Position numbers and translations under genes: made by a program. Positions 1-7,569 of a DNA stretch of 35,985 nucleotides are shown here, one piece after another. This DNA comes from an uncultured Spirochaetales bacterium (GTDB taxonomy: Bacteria; Spirochaetota; Spirochaetia; Sphaerochaetales; Sphaerochaetaceae): the NCBI GenBank assembly GCA_902797395.1, contig CADBSO010000042.1:1-35985 (forward strand), read 5' to 3'. The notes beneath the pieces were generated by a model. It had not been told where the DNA came from. It saw nothing but the letters and a program-made list of their open reading frames with translations, and ran no database searches. Within the stretch, counting starts at the first letter, position 1, and every line of letters starts with the position of its first letter.

Positions 1-13
1 CCATTCCAACTTT

Positions 14-86
14 TGCCGCCTCCAGGAATTGAACCAGGGACACAAGGATTTTCAGTCCTTTGCTCTACCAACTGAGCTAAAGCGGC
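14..86 (-). tRNA. tRNA-Phe (anticodon GAA)
   Basis: Read on the minus strand this folds as a complete 73-nt cloverleaf. The acceptor stem GCCGCTT pairs with AGGCGGC and is followed by discriminator A. The D stem is GCTC/GAGC. The anticodon stem AAGGA/TCCTT encloses a loop with GAA at positions 34-36. The T arm carries GGTTCAATTCC. The bases after the discriminator are AAA, so CCA is not encoded and must be added after transcription. A good sigma70-type promoter lies 17 nt upstream of the mature 5' end. Confidence 0.97.
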
Positions 87-103
87 TAAATCAAACAGGA
101 GTA

Positions 104-131
104 AGTATAAGAAAATCAAAACTTTTGTCAA
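104..131 (-). promoter_or_regulatory. Promoter of tRNA-Phe
   Basis: On the minus strand a perfect -35 TTGACA (131-126), a 16-bp spacer and a -10 TATACT (109-104) stand 17 nt upstream of the tRNA 5' end. Spacing and position fit a dedicated sigma70 promoter for the tRNA. Confidence 0.75.
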
Positions 132-510
132 ATATTCAAACGAGGTTTTTTCAAAATTAATTTCAAAATAATGCGAAGTCCATTTCGGATCAAGAAATTT
201 TCCCCAAAAGCGCCGCTGATATAACACACTAATATATTATTATATGTAAGGCGCTTCTGAAAAATCCAAAGTCTGATCTTATCAATGCCTTTCAGATCTG
301 AAAACAACAGACCCTCTCTCCAGGCAGCAGGTTTTTAGAGACGCGTCCATATGCGCGCATATCCGTATTTGAGAAAAGCTACCAAACATGCGTACTGTTC
401 AAGAAACCGCACGCATCATGAAGGAGGTGATTTCAAAAACCCGCTGCGTGTGCCCCTACCGCTTCCAAAACGCAATCCGGAAAACCAGCACCCAGGGTGC
501 GTGCGCAAGC
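132..510. other. Gene-free stretch with palindromes
   Basis: No convincing gene is visible. A 60-codon frame beginning at 388 has no ribosome binding site and no recognisable sequence. The stretch contains two perfect 14-bp palindromes, TTTCAGATCTGAAA (290-303) and ATATGCGCGCATAT (349-362). It also has a 7-bp inverted repeat AAGCGCC/GGCGCTT (208-214 and 250-256) around an AT-rich core. These may be protein-binding sites between the divergent tRNA-Phe and symporter genes, but their function is unknown. Confidence 0.5.
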
Positions 511-579
511 ATATGCAAGAGTTTTGATTCATATGCAACAACCTTGATTTTGAATCCGAGTTTAAATTAAAATATGCAA
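511..579 (+). promoter_or_regulatory. Three phased ATATGCAA repeats upstream of the symporter
   Basis: The octamer ATATGCAA occurs three times in the same orientation, at 511-518, 531-538 and 572-579. Starts are 20 and 41 bp apart, close to two and four helical turns. The last copy lies about 10 bp upstream of a TATAAT box. This is the arrangement expected of a regulator array binding one face of the DNA. The regulator is unknown and the role is inferred from spacing only. Confidence 0.4.
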
Positions 580-588
580 AATATCCAA

Positions 589-594
589 TATAAT
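589..594 (+). promoter_or_regulatory. Candidate -10 box for the symporter gene
   Basis: A perfect TATAAT lies 98 nt upstream of the symporter ATG. No good -35 hexamer is present at 16-18 bp (ATTAAA at 566-571 is the best placed). If this is the promoter it may depend on an activator, which would fit the phased ATATGCAA repeats just upstream. Confidence 0.4.
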
Positions 595-692
595 GCGCAG
601 TTTGAAATCAAGCGGCTTTCGATTTCAGGAAAATTACGGCAGCGAATTCGAGGTTCGCCATTTCCAATAGCGCGAAAAAAGGAGTTTACACT

Positions 693-2081
693 ATGCTCGA
701 AATAGTTCAAGCAGCAAACGGGTATCTGTCAGACTATGTGCTAATAGCCTTGCTGACGATTACAGGAATTTATTTCACCATCAAAACGCGATTCGTTCAA
801 ATCAGATGCTTCGGCGAAGGCGCAAGGAAGTTTTTTGGTGAGATCAATCTTGAAGGCGGAAAGCAGAAAAGCGGACTTACTTCATTTCAGGCCCTCACAA
901 CGGCAATCGCAGCTCAAGTAGGAACAGGAAACATAGTCGGAGCCTGCGGCGCAATACTAATAGGCGGACCCGGAGCGATATTCTGGATGTGGGTCATAGC
1001 TTTCTTCGGAATGGCAACCATATATTCGGAAGCGGTTCTTGCCGTAGAAACGAGAACGAAAGACTCCGAGGGCAACATACACGGAGGTCCGGTATATTAT
1101 ATAAAGAGAGCTTTTCCAAAGAGATTCGGAAGCTTTCTTGCCGGTTTGTTCAGCGTAGCCGCAATACTTGCGCTCGGATTCATGGGCTGTATGGTACAAT
1201 CCAATTCAATCGGAGAAACATGTCAAAACGCATTCGGAACACCATCATGGGCAATAGGAATCGCAGTAACCGCAATCGCCGCATTAATATTCATCGGAGG
1301 AATCCAGAGAGTCGCATCGGTAACTGAAAAACTCGTTCCCATAATGGCCGTGCTATACATAGCAGGTTGCTTGGCTATCATAATATCCAGGATAACCAGC
1401 ATACCCCAAACATTCGCAATAATATTCAAATGCGCTTTCAGGCCGGAATCGGTGATCGGAGGAAGTGCAGGATACGCATTGAAAACAGCCATAAGCCAAG
1501 GCGCGAAGAGAGGCCTTTTCTCAAATGAAGCCGGAATGGGATCCACCCCGCATGCGCATGCCATGGCAAATGTTAAAATGCCGCACGAACAAGGCGTTGT
1601 CGCAATGATGGGACTCTTTATAGATACGTTCATAGTTCTTACAATGACCGCGCTCGTTGTGATCTCGACATGTTATGCGGGCAATGGGGAACTAGCACAT
1701 GGCATAGTCAATGGAATTACGAAAACGAATCTCGCGCCAAGAGTTTTCTCATCCCTCATGGGCGATAAGATCGGGCCGATATTCGTTGCAATATGCTTGT
1801 TGTTCTTTGCTTTCTCGACCATACTCAGCTGGAATTTCTTCGGCGAAGTAAATGCGAAATACCTTTTCAGAAAAAGCAAAAACGCAAGCGCCATAGCATA
1901 CTACACATACGCCATCATATCACTTGCTTTCATATTTCTCGGATCAATGCTATCAAATGATCTGGTATGGGAACTTCAGGATTTCTTCAACCAAATAATC
2001 GTAATCCCGAACGTGATAGCTCTCTTTGCGCTATCTAGGATAGTTGCCAAGGCAAGCGGATGCGGCAAAAAAAGCGACTGA
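693..2081 (+). CDS. AGCS-family Na+/alanine (or glycine) symporter
   Basis: This 462-residue polytopic membrane protein is a sodium-coupled symporter for small neutral amino acids, usually alanine or glycine. The family hallmark TAIAAQVGTGNIVGA is near residues 70-85, followed by a GGPGAIFWMW segment. The second conserved block, KRGLFSNEAGMGSTP, sits near residues 270-290. Roughly ten hydrophobic segments are visible and the length is normal for the family. The ATG has a strong ribosome site (AAAAAAGGAG, 8 nt upstream). It is the only confident protein gene on the plus strand. It converges on the dus gene with 3 bp between the stop codons. Substrate choice between alanine and glycine cannot be read from sequence. 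Confidence 0.93.
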   Translation: MLEIVQAANGYLSDYVLIALLTITGIYFTIKTRFVQIRCFGEGARKFFGEINLEGGKQKSGLTSFQALTTAIAAQVGTGNIVGACGAILIGGPGAIFWMWVIAFFGMATIYSEAVLAVETRTKDSEGNIHGGPVYYIKRAFPKRFGSFLAGLFSVAAILALGFMGCMVQSNSIGETCQNAFGTPSWAIGIAVTAIAALIFIGGIQRVASVTEKLVPIMAVLYIAGCLAIIISRITSIPQTFAIIFKCAFRPESVIGGSAGYALKTAISQGAKRGLFSNEAGMGSTPHAHAMANVKMPHEQGVVAMMGLFIDTFIVLTMTALVVISTCYAGNGELAHGIVNGITKTNLAPRVFSSLMGDKIGPIFVAICLLFFAFSTILSWNFFGEVNAKYLFRKSKNASAIAYYTYAIISLAFIFLGSMLSNDLVWELQDFFNQIIVIPNVIALFALSRIVAKASGCGKKSD

Positions 2082-2084
2082 AAA

Positions 2085-2984
2085 TCAGGGACAAAATGAA
2101 AAACCGCGAATCCCTGAGGAATAGCCCTTTACGAATTTTCGCACAAGACATTCCGCCCTTCGCTCGCCCTCATAATGCTTTAAGAGAGCATAGTGCCTGT
2201 AAAGCGCGGAAACCCTTTCCTCGGAATGAACGGCAAGCTTGTCCTTTTGCTCGAATATGAACGGATTGCCTATGGCGCCTCTGGCAACCATCACGCAATC
2301 ACAATCCGATAGGCAGCGAATGCGCGCGATGTCGGAAACTGTCATGACATCCCCGGAAGCGACCACAATGCTTTCGGGGATTTTTTTCTTAAGCGCAGCA
2401 GTCCTGGAGTGATCCGCCACTCCGGAAAAGCCCTGCGATGCGGTTCTGGGATGAAGCGTAAGAATATCAGCCCCGGAATCGACGGCCACATGCGCAAAAT
2501 CAATATAATTAATGGAATCGAATGTCAATCCGAGTCTGAATTTTATGCTTACGCACAATGTGCCGTCAACGCTTTTCACAGCTTTGATTATGTCGCCGGC
2601 TTTTTTAGGATCCGACATCAAAGCGACGCCAGATCCTGTTTTAACCACTTTTCTGACAGAGCATCCCGCATTTATATCAATGCAAAGAGGACGATACGAC
2701 TTCAGGAGCATTTCCACAGCCTTGGAATAACTATGCGGATCAGCGCCGAAAAATTGAACCACTACGCCATCCGAAGTTTCGTTATCAGCCAAGCGGAGAA
2801 GCTCCAGCGTCTTCTCGCCATTGCGCACCATACCTTCAACGCTTACCATCTCCGTAGTTGTGACACGACAGCCATGCTCAATCATGATATGGCGAAACGC
2901 CCGATCGGAGTATCCTGCCATCGGACCTTGGATGACCCTATCATCGCCAAGTCTGGCTAAAAACGATTCCATATGATTCATCAA
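2085..2984 (-). CDS. dus: tRNA-dihydrouridine synthase (Dus family)
   Basis: This 299-residue FMN enzyme reduces uridine to dihydrouridine in tRNA D-loops. Visible family features are the N-terminal GPMAGYSDRAFR, the active-site cysteine segment DINAGCSVRK (residues ~98-107), SIKFRLG with the conserved lysine, LHPRTASQGFSG with the conserved histidine, and the phosphate-binding block VMVARGAIGNPFIF. The cysteine block reads INAGCSV instead of the usual MGCPV, a mild variant. The start overlaps the tgt stop by 4 bp (ATGA), so the two tRNA-modification genes are translationally coupled. Assignment to DusA, DusB or DusC is not attempted, although the motif set is nearest to DusB-type proteins. 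Confidence 0.92.
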   Translation of the reverse strand: MMNHMESFLARLGDDRVIQGPMAGYSDRAFRHIMIEHGCRVTTTEMVSVEGMVRNGEKTLELLRLADNETSDGVVVQFFGADPHSYSKAVEMLLKSYRPLCIDINAGCSVRKVVKTGSGVALMSDPKKAGDIIKAVKSVDGTLCVSIKFRLGLTFDSINYIDFAHVAVDSGADILTLHPRTASQGFSGVADHSRTAALKKKIPESIVVASGDVMTVSDIARIRCLSDCDCVMVARGAIGNPFIFEQKDKLAVHSEERVSALYRHYALLKHYEGERRAECLVRKFVKGYSSGIRGFSFCP

Positions 2985-4117
2985 AGCGGAGAAGTCCTGA
3001 AATTATCAAGGAACTCCCTTTCAAACTCAAGAAACCTATCCTGCTCTATGGACTCCCTGACATTCCTCATAAAATCATAGAAGAACGTAAGATTATGCTC
3101 CGACGCCAAAGTGCCGGCAAATGTCTCTCCGGCCTTGAACAAATGCCTGAGATAACCACGCGAATAATTCCTGCACAACGTGCAAGAACAGCCATCGCTA
3201 ATAGGATGCGTATCATTCCTGTACTTTGCCTTGGTTATATTCATTACGCCATCTTTGGTATACAAAAGACCGTGGCGGGCTACTCTCGTGGGCTGAACGC
3301 AATCAAACATGTCAATGCCGTTTTCCACAGCCTTGAGCATATACAGCGGACTGCCGATGCCCATAACATACAAAGGCCTTGAATTATCAACATAATTGAC
3401 AGTATACGACAAATACCTTATGAAATCCTCGTGGCTTTCACCTACGGACAACCCTCCAATAGCGATGCCATCAAAAGGCAATGATGAAATGTACTCCGCG
3501 CTTTGCTTCCTCAGATCCTCACAAAACGCGCCCTGTATTATTCCGAAAAGATTATCCGGCGCTTTTCCGCCATCATTCCTGAGCTTTCCAAGCTCTGCAA
3601 GCGATCTGGATGCCCAATCATGCGTAACTTCCATATGGCGCACCGCATCCTTTCTCGTTACCTTCGGATCGGAGCAAACATCAAGGCACATGGCTATGTT
3701 CGAGCCAATTATCCCCTGCGTGCGAACAACGGATTCAGGAGTGAATTTATGGATCGACCCATCGATATGACTATGAAATGTCACCCCCTCATCCTTTATT
3801 TTCCTGAGATTCGAAAGCGAAAACACCTGAAACCCACCGCTATCCGTAAGTATGTTCCTATCCCATGACGAAAAGTTGTGAATGCCTCCGAACGAATCAA
3901 GAACCTCTTCTCCCGGCTGAAGATGAAGATGATACGTATTCGCAAGAATAAGCTGATACCCTATATTCCGAACCGTCTCGTGATAAAGCGTCTTCACGCA
4001 CCCGGTAGTGCCCACAGGCATGAACACAGGCGTATCCAAAACACCGCGCGCAAGCTTAAGGCGCCCAAGACGCGCTTTGGAATGTTTTTCGTTCTTTACT
4101 ATTTCAAATTCAAGCAT
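2981..4117 (-). CDS. tgt: Queuine tRNA-ribosyltransferase (tRNA-guanine transglycosylase)
   Basis: This 378-residue enzyme exchanges guanine 34 for the queuosine precursor preQ1 in tRNAs with GUN anticodons. The base-binding motif TDSGGFQVFSL is near residues 91-101. The region CLDVCSD keeps the conserved aspartate. GGLSVGE is present, and the nucleophile motif FDCVQPTRVARHG is near 273-285. A zinc site is formed by CSCTLC and a downstream histidine (EHN). Length matches bacterial Tgt. It lies 17 bp after the RlpA-like gene and overlaps dus by 4 bp, which points to one operon. No other queuosine gene is seen in the window. Confidence 0.97.
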   Translation of the reverse strand: MLEFEIVKNEKHSKARLGRLKLARGVLDTPVFMPVGTTGCVKTLYHETVRNIGYQLILANTYHLHLQPGEEVLDSFGGIHNFSSWDRNILTDSGGFQVFSLSNLRKIKDEGVTFHSHIDGSIHKFTPESVVRTQGIIGSNIAMCLDVCSDPKVTRKDAVRHMEVTHDWASRSLAELGKLRNDGGKAPDNLFGIIQGAFCEDLRKQSAEYISSLPFDGIAIGGLSVGESHEDFIRYLSYTVNYVDNSRPLYVMGIGSPLYMLKAVENGIDMFDCVQPTRVARHGLLYTKDGVMNITKAKYRNDTHPISDGCSCTLCRNYSRGYLRHLFKAGETFAGTLASEHNLTFFYDFMRNVRESIEQDRFLEFEREFLDNFRTSPL

Positions 4118-4134
4118 GCTAAGAACTCCGAAAG

Positions 4135-4770
4135 CTAAAGCCGCATAGGGCTCATCTCCATTTCCCTTTTCACCACAGCGGAAACATCCGCGCCTAACGA
4201 TTTCAGATCCCCTATAAGCATAGCCCAGCGATGCTCGACAACATACGGAACCTCAAGGCTATCATTGTCATCCGAAACGCGAGGCTTATACCCAAGCCTG
4301 AGCAATTTCATATACAGGCTTGAGATATCGGCAGAACGAATGTTTTCAGCTATATACCAGGAGTTCCCCTTATCGCCCCATGCCGTAGTATTATCACCTG
4401 TCTGAGCTATCACATAATTGACTTTAAGAACACCGCATCCGTTTTGGGTCAATTTGGACATAACGCGCTTTGAAACAAAAAACACATCATCATCCGCATT
4501 AATCCTATCCGTGACTACAACATTCGCAGCCGTTCTATCGCCGCATGTGAATGTCACCTGTGTGCCAAAAGGCAATGACTTATGGGCGCATGTCTCAGCC
4601 AAAACGCTGAAGGGAGCTCCTGAGGAAGTCTTCCCGTCATTCCTATTAGGCTCATATTCACATACGATCCCCGGAGACGCAAACGCGATATTAGCCAATG
4701 CGAATGCAAGCGCCAGCACCATGACGCATGTCTTTCCGATCCTGCCGAATGAAAAAAAACCTGCAACCAT
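4135..4770 (-). CDS. RlpA-like septal/cell-wall protein (double-psi beta-barrel)
   Basis: A 211-residue exported protein. Residues ~12-32 form a hydrophobic signal peptide ending FASPG. The segment SSGAPFSVLAETCAHKSLPFGT (key residues S-G, A-H, L-P-F-G-T) and the following VVVTDRINADDDVFFVS match the RlpA double-psi barrel, whose relatives are lytic transglycosylases or septal peptidoglycan-binding proteins. The barrel histidine and aspartate are kept, but the usual DRGPF is DRINAD, so catalysis is uncertain. Residues ~140-205 look like a divergent SPOR repeat, with paired WYIAENIRS and PYVVEHRWA segments. The ATG is preceded by a weak AGGAAA ribosome site. It probably leads into tgt. Confidence 0.72.
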   Translation of the reverse strand: MVAGFFSFGRIGKTCVMVLALAFALANIAFASPGIVCEYEPNRNDGKTSSGAPFSVLAETCAHKSLPFGTQVTFTCGDRTAANVVVTDRINADDDVFFVSKRVMSKLTQNGCGVLKVNYVIAQTGDNTTAWGDKGNSWYIAENIRSADISSLYMKLLRLGYKPRVSDDNDSLEVPYVVEHRWAMLIGDLKSLGADVSAVVKREMEMSPMRL

Positions 4771-4873
4771 TTCCGTTTCCTATTCCAAATCCGCTGCCGA
4801 CAATGCAATCGGCCGCCGAAAGCCTTTCGCCTCACCCAATGCAAGCCTTGCAGCGTCAAATCACACTGCCGCC

Positions 4874-5095
4874 CTATTGCCCGCAACCGGAACAATCCTT
4901 GTTTCCAGCCACAACAGCCGTTCCCGGCGCAATACCGCGCGCCTCTTTCACATCAAACCCTTCGGAAAGCCCATTAAGCATCTTCAACGGGTTGAATGGA
5001 TGAAATTGAATCGCCCTTTTCCTCATGTACGACCTGGGATGATGCCTCACCCCATCATATTCGAATCCGACATATTCCTCAAGATCTTTCCTCAT
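4874..5095 (-). CDS. Small YolD-like protein
   Basis: A 73-residue protein starting 15 bp after the DUF188 gene, with a GGGGAG ribosome site 10 nt before the ATG. The centre (EYDGVRHHPRSYMRKRAIQF then HPFNPL) follows the pattern of YolD-like proteins, in which H-P-x-M-x-x-x-x-R-A-x-Q-F-x-P-F is characteristic. In Firmicutes these often accompany Y-family polymerase genes, but none is seen here. The C-terminus carries an unusual CSGCGQ tail with a C-x2-C pair. Family assignment rests on that single motif. The function is unknown. Confidence 0.5.
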   Translation of the reverse strand: MRKDLEEYVGFEYDGVRHHPRSYMRKRAIQFHPFNPLKMLNGLSEGFDVKEARGIAPGTAVVAGNKDCSGCGQ

Positions 5096-5110
5096 GACGC
5101 GGCATCTCCC

Positions 5111-5557
5111 CTATTGCGCTTCCGATGTCGGGCACAAGCGATCGAGAAGCGAATTGAAAGCGTTAGAGAACATCTCCACATCCTTGCTCTTGCCTTTTCT
5201 GTAAGTAATCGGGCTTCCGACCGCATTCTCACTTCCGCGCTTATCTATTACGCGAACACCAGCCTTCTGAAGCCTCTCTTGCAAAATGCGATCATGCGTA
5301 ATGCAGAACATCTCATCAAATCTGTGCTCGAAAATAAAATCATCAGCGCTGTCGAAATCAGTCTTCACAACAGCCTGAGATACATTTCCATGAGTGATAT
5401 GCGCATCGGAAACATCCTTGAGCGGCCTATCCGAAACAAAAAGAACATTCACGCCTTTTCTGCAGCAGCCTCTTATTATTATCTGTCTGAGTCTGACATC
5501 AACGCTATCCGCATCAACAGCTATGAACTTGGAATCATCCTTAAAGAATTCTGACAA
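5111..5557 (-). CDS. YaiI/YqxD family (DUF188) protein
   Basis: About 148 residues. The reading frame is open further upstream, but that part is the translated tRNA-Arg gene. The likely start is therefore the TTG at 5557, 20 nt beyond the tRNA end, with AGGTG about 5 nt upstream. The N-terminal FIAVDADSVD matches the family's VDADACP-type motif. The blocks NVLFVSDRPL, DSADDFIFEH, CITHDRILQERLQKAGVRVIDKRG follow the DUF188 pattern from end to end (key residues D-A-D, D-D, T-x-D, L). The family adopts a PIN/NYN-like nuclease fold of unproven function. The gene sits between tRNA-Arg and the YolD-like gene. Confidence 0.82.
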   Translation of the reverse strand: MSEFFKDDSKFIAVDADSVDVRLRQIIIRGCCRKGVNVLFVSDRPLKDVSDAHITHGNVSQAVVKTDFDSADDFIFEHRFDEMFCITHDRILQERLQKAGVRVIDKRGSENAVGSPITYRKGKSKDVEMFSNAFNSLLDRLCPTSEAQ

Positions 5558-5576
5558 AGCGCACCTGAAGAAAAAA

Positions 5577-5650
5577 CGATGCTGAGAGGATTTGAACCTC
5601 CGACCTTCGGATCCGCAATCCGACGCTCTATCCAGCTGAGCTACAGCATC
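5577..5650 (-). tRNA. tRNA-Arg (anticodon GCG)
   Basis: The minus strand folds into a full 74-nt cloverleaf: acceptor GATGCTG/CAGCATC with discriminator G, D stem GCTC/GAGC, anticodon stem TCGGA/TCCGA around the loop TTGCGGA, and T arm GGAGG-TTCAAAT-CCTCT with one G-U pair. Positions 34-36 are GCG, reading the arginine codons CGC and CGU. CCA is not encoded. No promoter is evident, and the gene lies 63 bp after a lipoprotein gene, so it may be cut out of the upstream arg transcript. Confidence 0.96.
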
Positions 5651-5713
5651 ATAAGTGGTTATAATACACCAATCCGGAATTTTTAGCAATACATCACAAG
5701 ATAATCAAAAAAA

Positions 5714-6148
5714 TCATTTGAGAATGCGCGGATCCTCAATAATATTTTCCGCCTCAGAAATCACCTTCATGCATTCACTATCTCCGGTATCAATGATAGC
5801 CTGTCTGACTGTTCTGCCATCCGGCATCACATAATCAAGCTTGAGAGCATTGAAGACAACGCCGCGGATCGCATCGGCATCCTTATCCGCCAGAGCCCTG
5901 GTCAAAATCTCGGTTGGGGTAGCGCCAACAAACCTGATCATACCTGCATTCCTCCCAGAACCACCATCCGGATCAAACGACGGCATGACCTTGCCATCCG
6001 CCGCTTCCGGCTTCTCATCAAGAGGGGCTTCAACGGCATCGCGTTGCTTCCCATCATCCGCCTTCCTGCCGCTAGCGCATGAAATCGCAAAAACAAACAA
6101 GCAAGCAGCCAAAACCAATGCAATTGCAACAAGTGCAGAGCTTCTCAT
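5714..6148 (-). CDS. Small lipoprotein with one ankyrin-like segment
   Basis: 144 residues from the ATG at 6148, which has a good AAGGGAAGTG ribosome site and begins 2 bp after the argH stop. A longer frame exists upstream but lies inside argH. The N-terminus is a signal peptide ending FAISC, a relaxed lipobox as in spirochaetes, followed by an acidic linker. Residues ~75-140 (ILTRALADKDADAIRGVVF then a D-G-R-T-V-R-Q-A-I-I-D-T-G-D segment) resemble one ankyrin repeat. The function is unknown. Tight coupling to argH suggests co-transcription rather than a shared pathway. Confidence 0.75.
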   Translation of the reverse strand: MRSSALVAIALVLAACLFVFAISCASGRKADDGKQRDAVEAPLDEKPEAADGKVMPSFDPDGGSGRNAGMIRFVGATPTEILTRALADKDADAIRGVVFNALKLDYVMPDGRTVRQAIIDTGDSECMKVISEAENIIEDPRILK

Positions 6149-6150
6149 AA

Positions 6151-7542
6151 TCACTTCCCTTGTATCAACTGACTCAAACGCTTTCTCATGCGTTCGATAT
6201 TCGCAAAAACGCATTCCCTTGCCGTTCCTCCATAGCTCGAACGCTTGCTGACACACGTCTCCAAAGCAATCGCCTCATACACATCGTCGGAAAACAGCTC
6301 GCTAAACCCTTTGAATTCATCCAATGACAAGTCCTCAAGACGCTTATGATTGTCCGAAGCGTAATTGACAATTCTGCCGCAAACATTGTAAGCATCCCTG
6401 AAAGGCATTCCCCGCTTGGCCAAATAATCAGCCATATCCGTAGCATTCATAAACCCCTTCCTAGCGGAATCAAGCATGCTGTCCGGATTAACAATCATCG
6501 TCCTTATCATATTCGGAAACACATTCAAAACAAGCCTGACGGTATCCGCTGTGTCAAAAACCGCCTCCTTATCCTCCTGCATATCCTTATTATAGCACAG
6601 CGGCAAAGCTTTCAAGACCGTAAGCAACGATATGAGATTGCCATATACGCGACCGGATTTGCCGCGTATGAGCTCGGCCATATCCGGATTCTTCTTCTGA
6701 GGCATTATGGATGAACCTGTGGAATATTCATCAGCAGGACGCAAAAACGAATATTGCGTACTGGAAAATATGATGATCTCCTCACACATCCTGGACAAAT
6801 GCATCATCAGCAGCGAAGATGCGAACAGGAACTCAGCAGCGAAATCCCTATCGCTCACCGCATCCATCGAATTCCCTATCACATCGCTCATTCCAAGTTG
6901 CTCCGCCTCGAAAAACCTATCCGTCGCAAAACTGGTTCCCGCCAGAGCGCATGCTCCAATCGGCGAACGCCTTATGCTCGCCTTCAAGTTCGCGAATCTC
7001 TCCAGATCCCGATAAAACATCTCACCATAGGCCATAAGCCAATGCGAGAACAAAACAGGCTGAGCATGCTGCAAATGCGTGAAGCCAGGCATTATCACGC
7101 TTATGTTGTCTTCCGCCTTGTCCGCAATTGAACGCACGAGGTCTCCAATCAGAGAAACGATCCCGTCATTTTCCCTATCAAGCCACAATCTCAAGTCCAA
7201 AACACATTGATCGTTCCTGCTTCTGGCGGTATGCATCTTCTTAGCGATACCGCCTATTTTCGAAGTGAGATAAGCCTCAATAAAGGAATGGACGTCCTCA
7301 GCCTCCTCGTCAATCGCAACCTTGCCCGAACTGATATCCTCATCAAGCGTTTGCAGAGATGATACAAGAAGCTCGCATTGATCCTGCGGCACTATTCCGC
7401 ACTTGCCAAGCATCCTGACATGAGCGATGCTGCCCTCGATATCCTCTTTATACAACCTCTTGTCGAAAGATATCGATGCGTTAAGCCTTTCAGCGGCATC
7501 GTCTATCCTTCCGTCATTGCGGCCTTCCCACAGCTTCCTCAT
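6151..7542 (-). CDS. argH: Argininosuccinate lyase
   Basis: 463 residues. It cleaves argininosuccinate to arginine and fumarate, the last step of arginine synthesis. The fumarase/aspartase-superfamily signature GSSIMPQKKNPD is present near residue 275. GFTHLQHAQP carries the catalytic histidine, and TARSRNDQ is the usual substrate-binding block. The start is the ATG at 7542, giving the typical N-terminus MRKLWEGR, with GAGGAA about 8 nt upstream. An in-frame TTG seven codons earlier is less likely. The gene begins 27 bp after argG and is followed almost directly by the lipoprotein gene. Confidence 0.97.
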   Translation of the reverse strand: MRKLWEGRNDGRIDDAAERLNASISFDKRLYKEDIEGSIAHVRMLGKCGIVPQDQCELLVSSLQTLDEDISSGKVAIDEEAEDVHSFIEAYLTSKIGGIAKKMHTARSRNDQCVLDLRLWLDRENDGIVSLIGDLVRSIADKAEDNISVIMPGFTHLQHAQPVLFSHWLMAYGEMFYRDLERFANLKASIRRSPIGACALAGTSFATDRFFEAEQLGMSDVIGNSMDAVSDRDFAAEFLFASSLLMMHLSRMCEEIIIFSSTQYSFLRPADEYSTGSSIMPQKKNPDMAELIRGKSGRVYGNLISLLTVLKALPLCYNKDMQEDKEAVFDTADTVRLVLNVFPNMIRTMIVNPDSMLDSARKGFMNATDMADYLAKRGMPFRDAYNVCGRIVNYASDNHKRLEDLSLDEFKGFSELFSDDVYEAIALETCVSKRSSYGGTARECVFANIERMRKRLSQLIQGK

Positions 7543-7569
7543 CAGCAATTCCTCAAGACGCAAGCCTCA

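Noticed and set aside
421..431. AAGGAGGTGAT, a perfect anti-16S match
   Set aside because: No start codon at suitable distance with a supported frame, so probably coincidental.
388..570. 60-codon plus-strand frame in the gene-free leader
   Set aside because: No ribosome site at the right distance and no family-like sequence. It overlaps the candidate regulatory repeats.
2087..2120. Inverted repeat TCAGGGA…TCCCTGA after the symporter stop
   Set aside because: The loop is 19 nt and no T-run follows, so it is not a convincing terminator. It also lies inside the dus coding region.
5558..5689. N-terminal extension of the DUF188 gene
   Set aside because: The translation AVAQLDRASDCGSEGRRFKS is a tRNA-Arg read as protein, so the true start is downstream.
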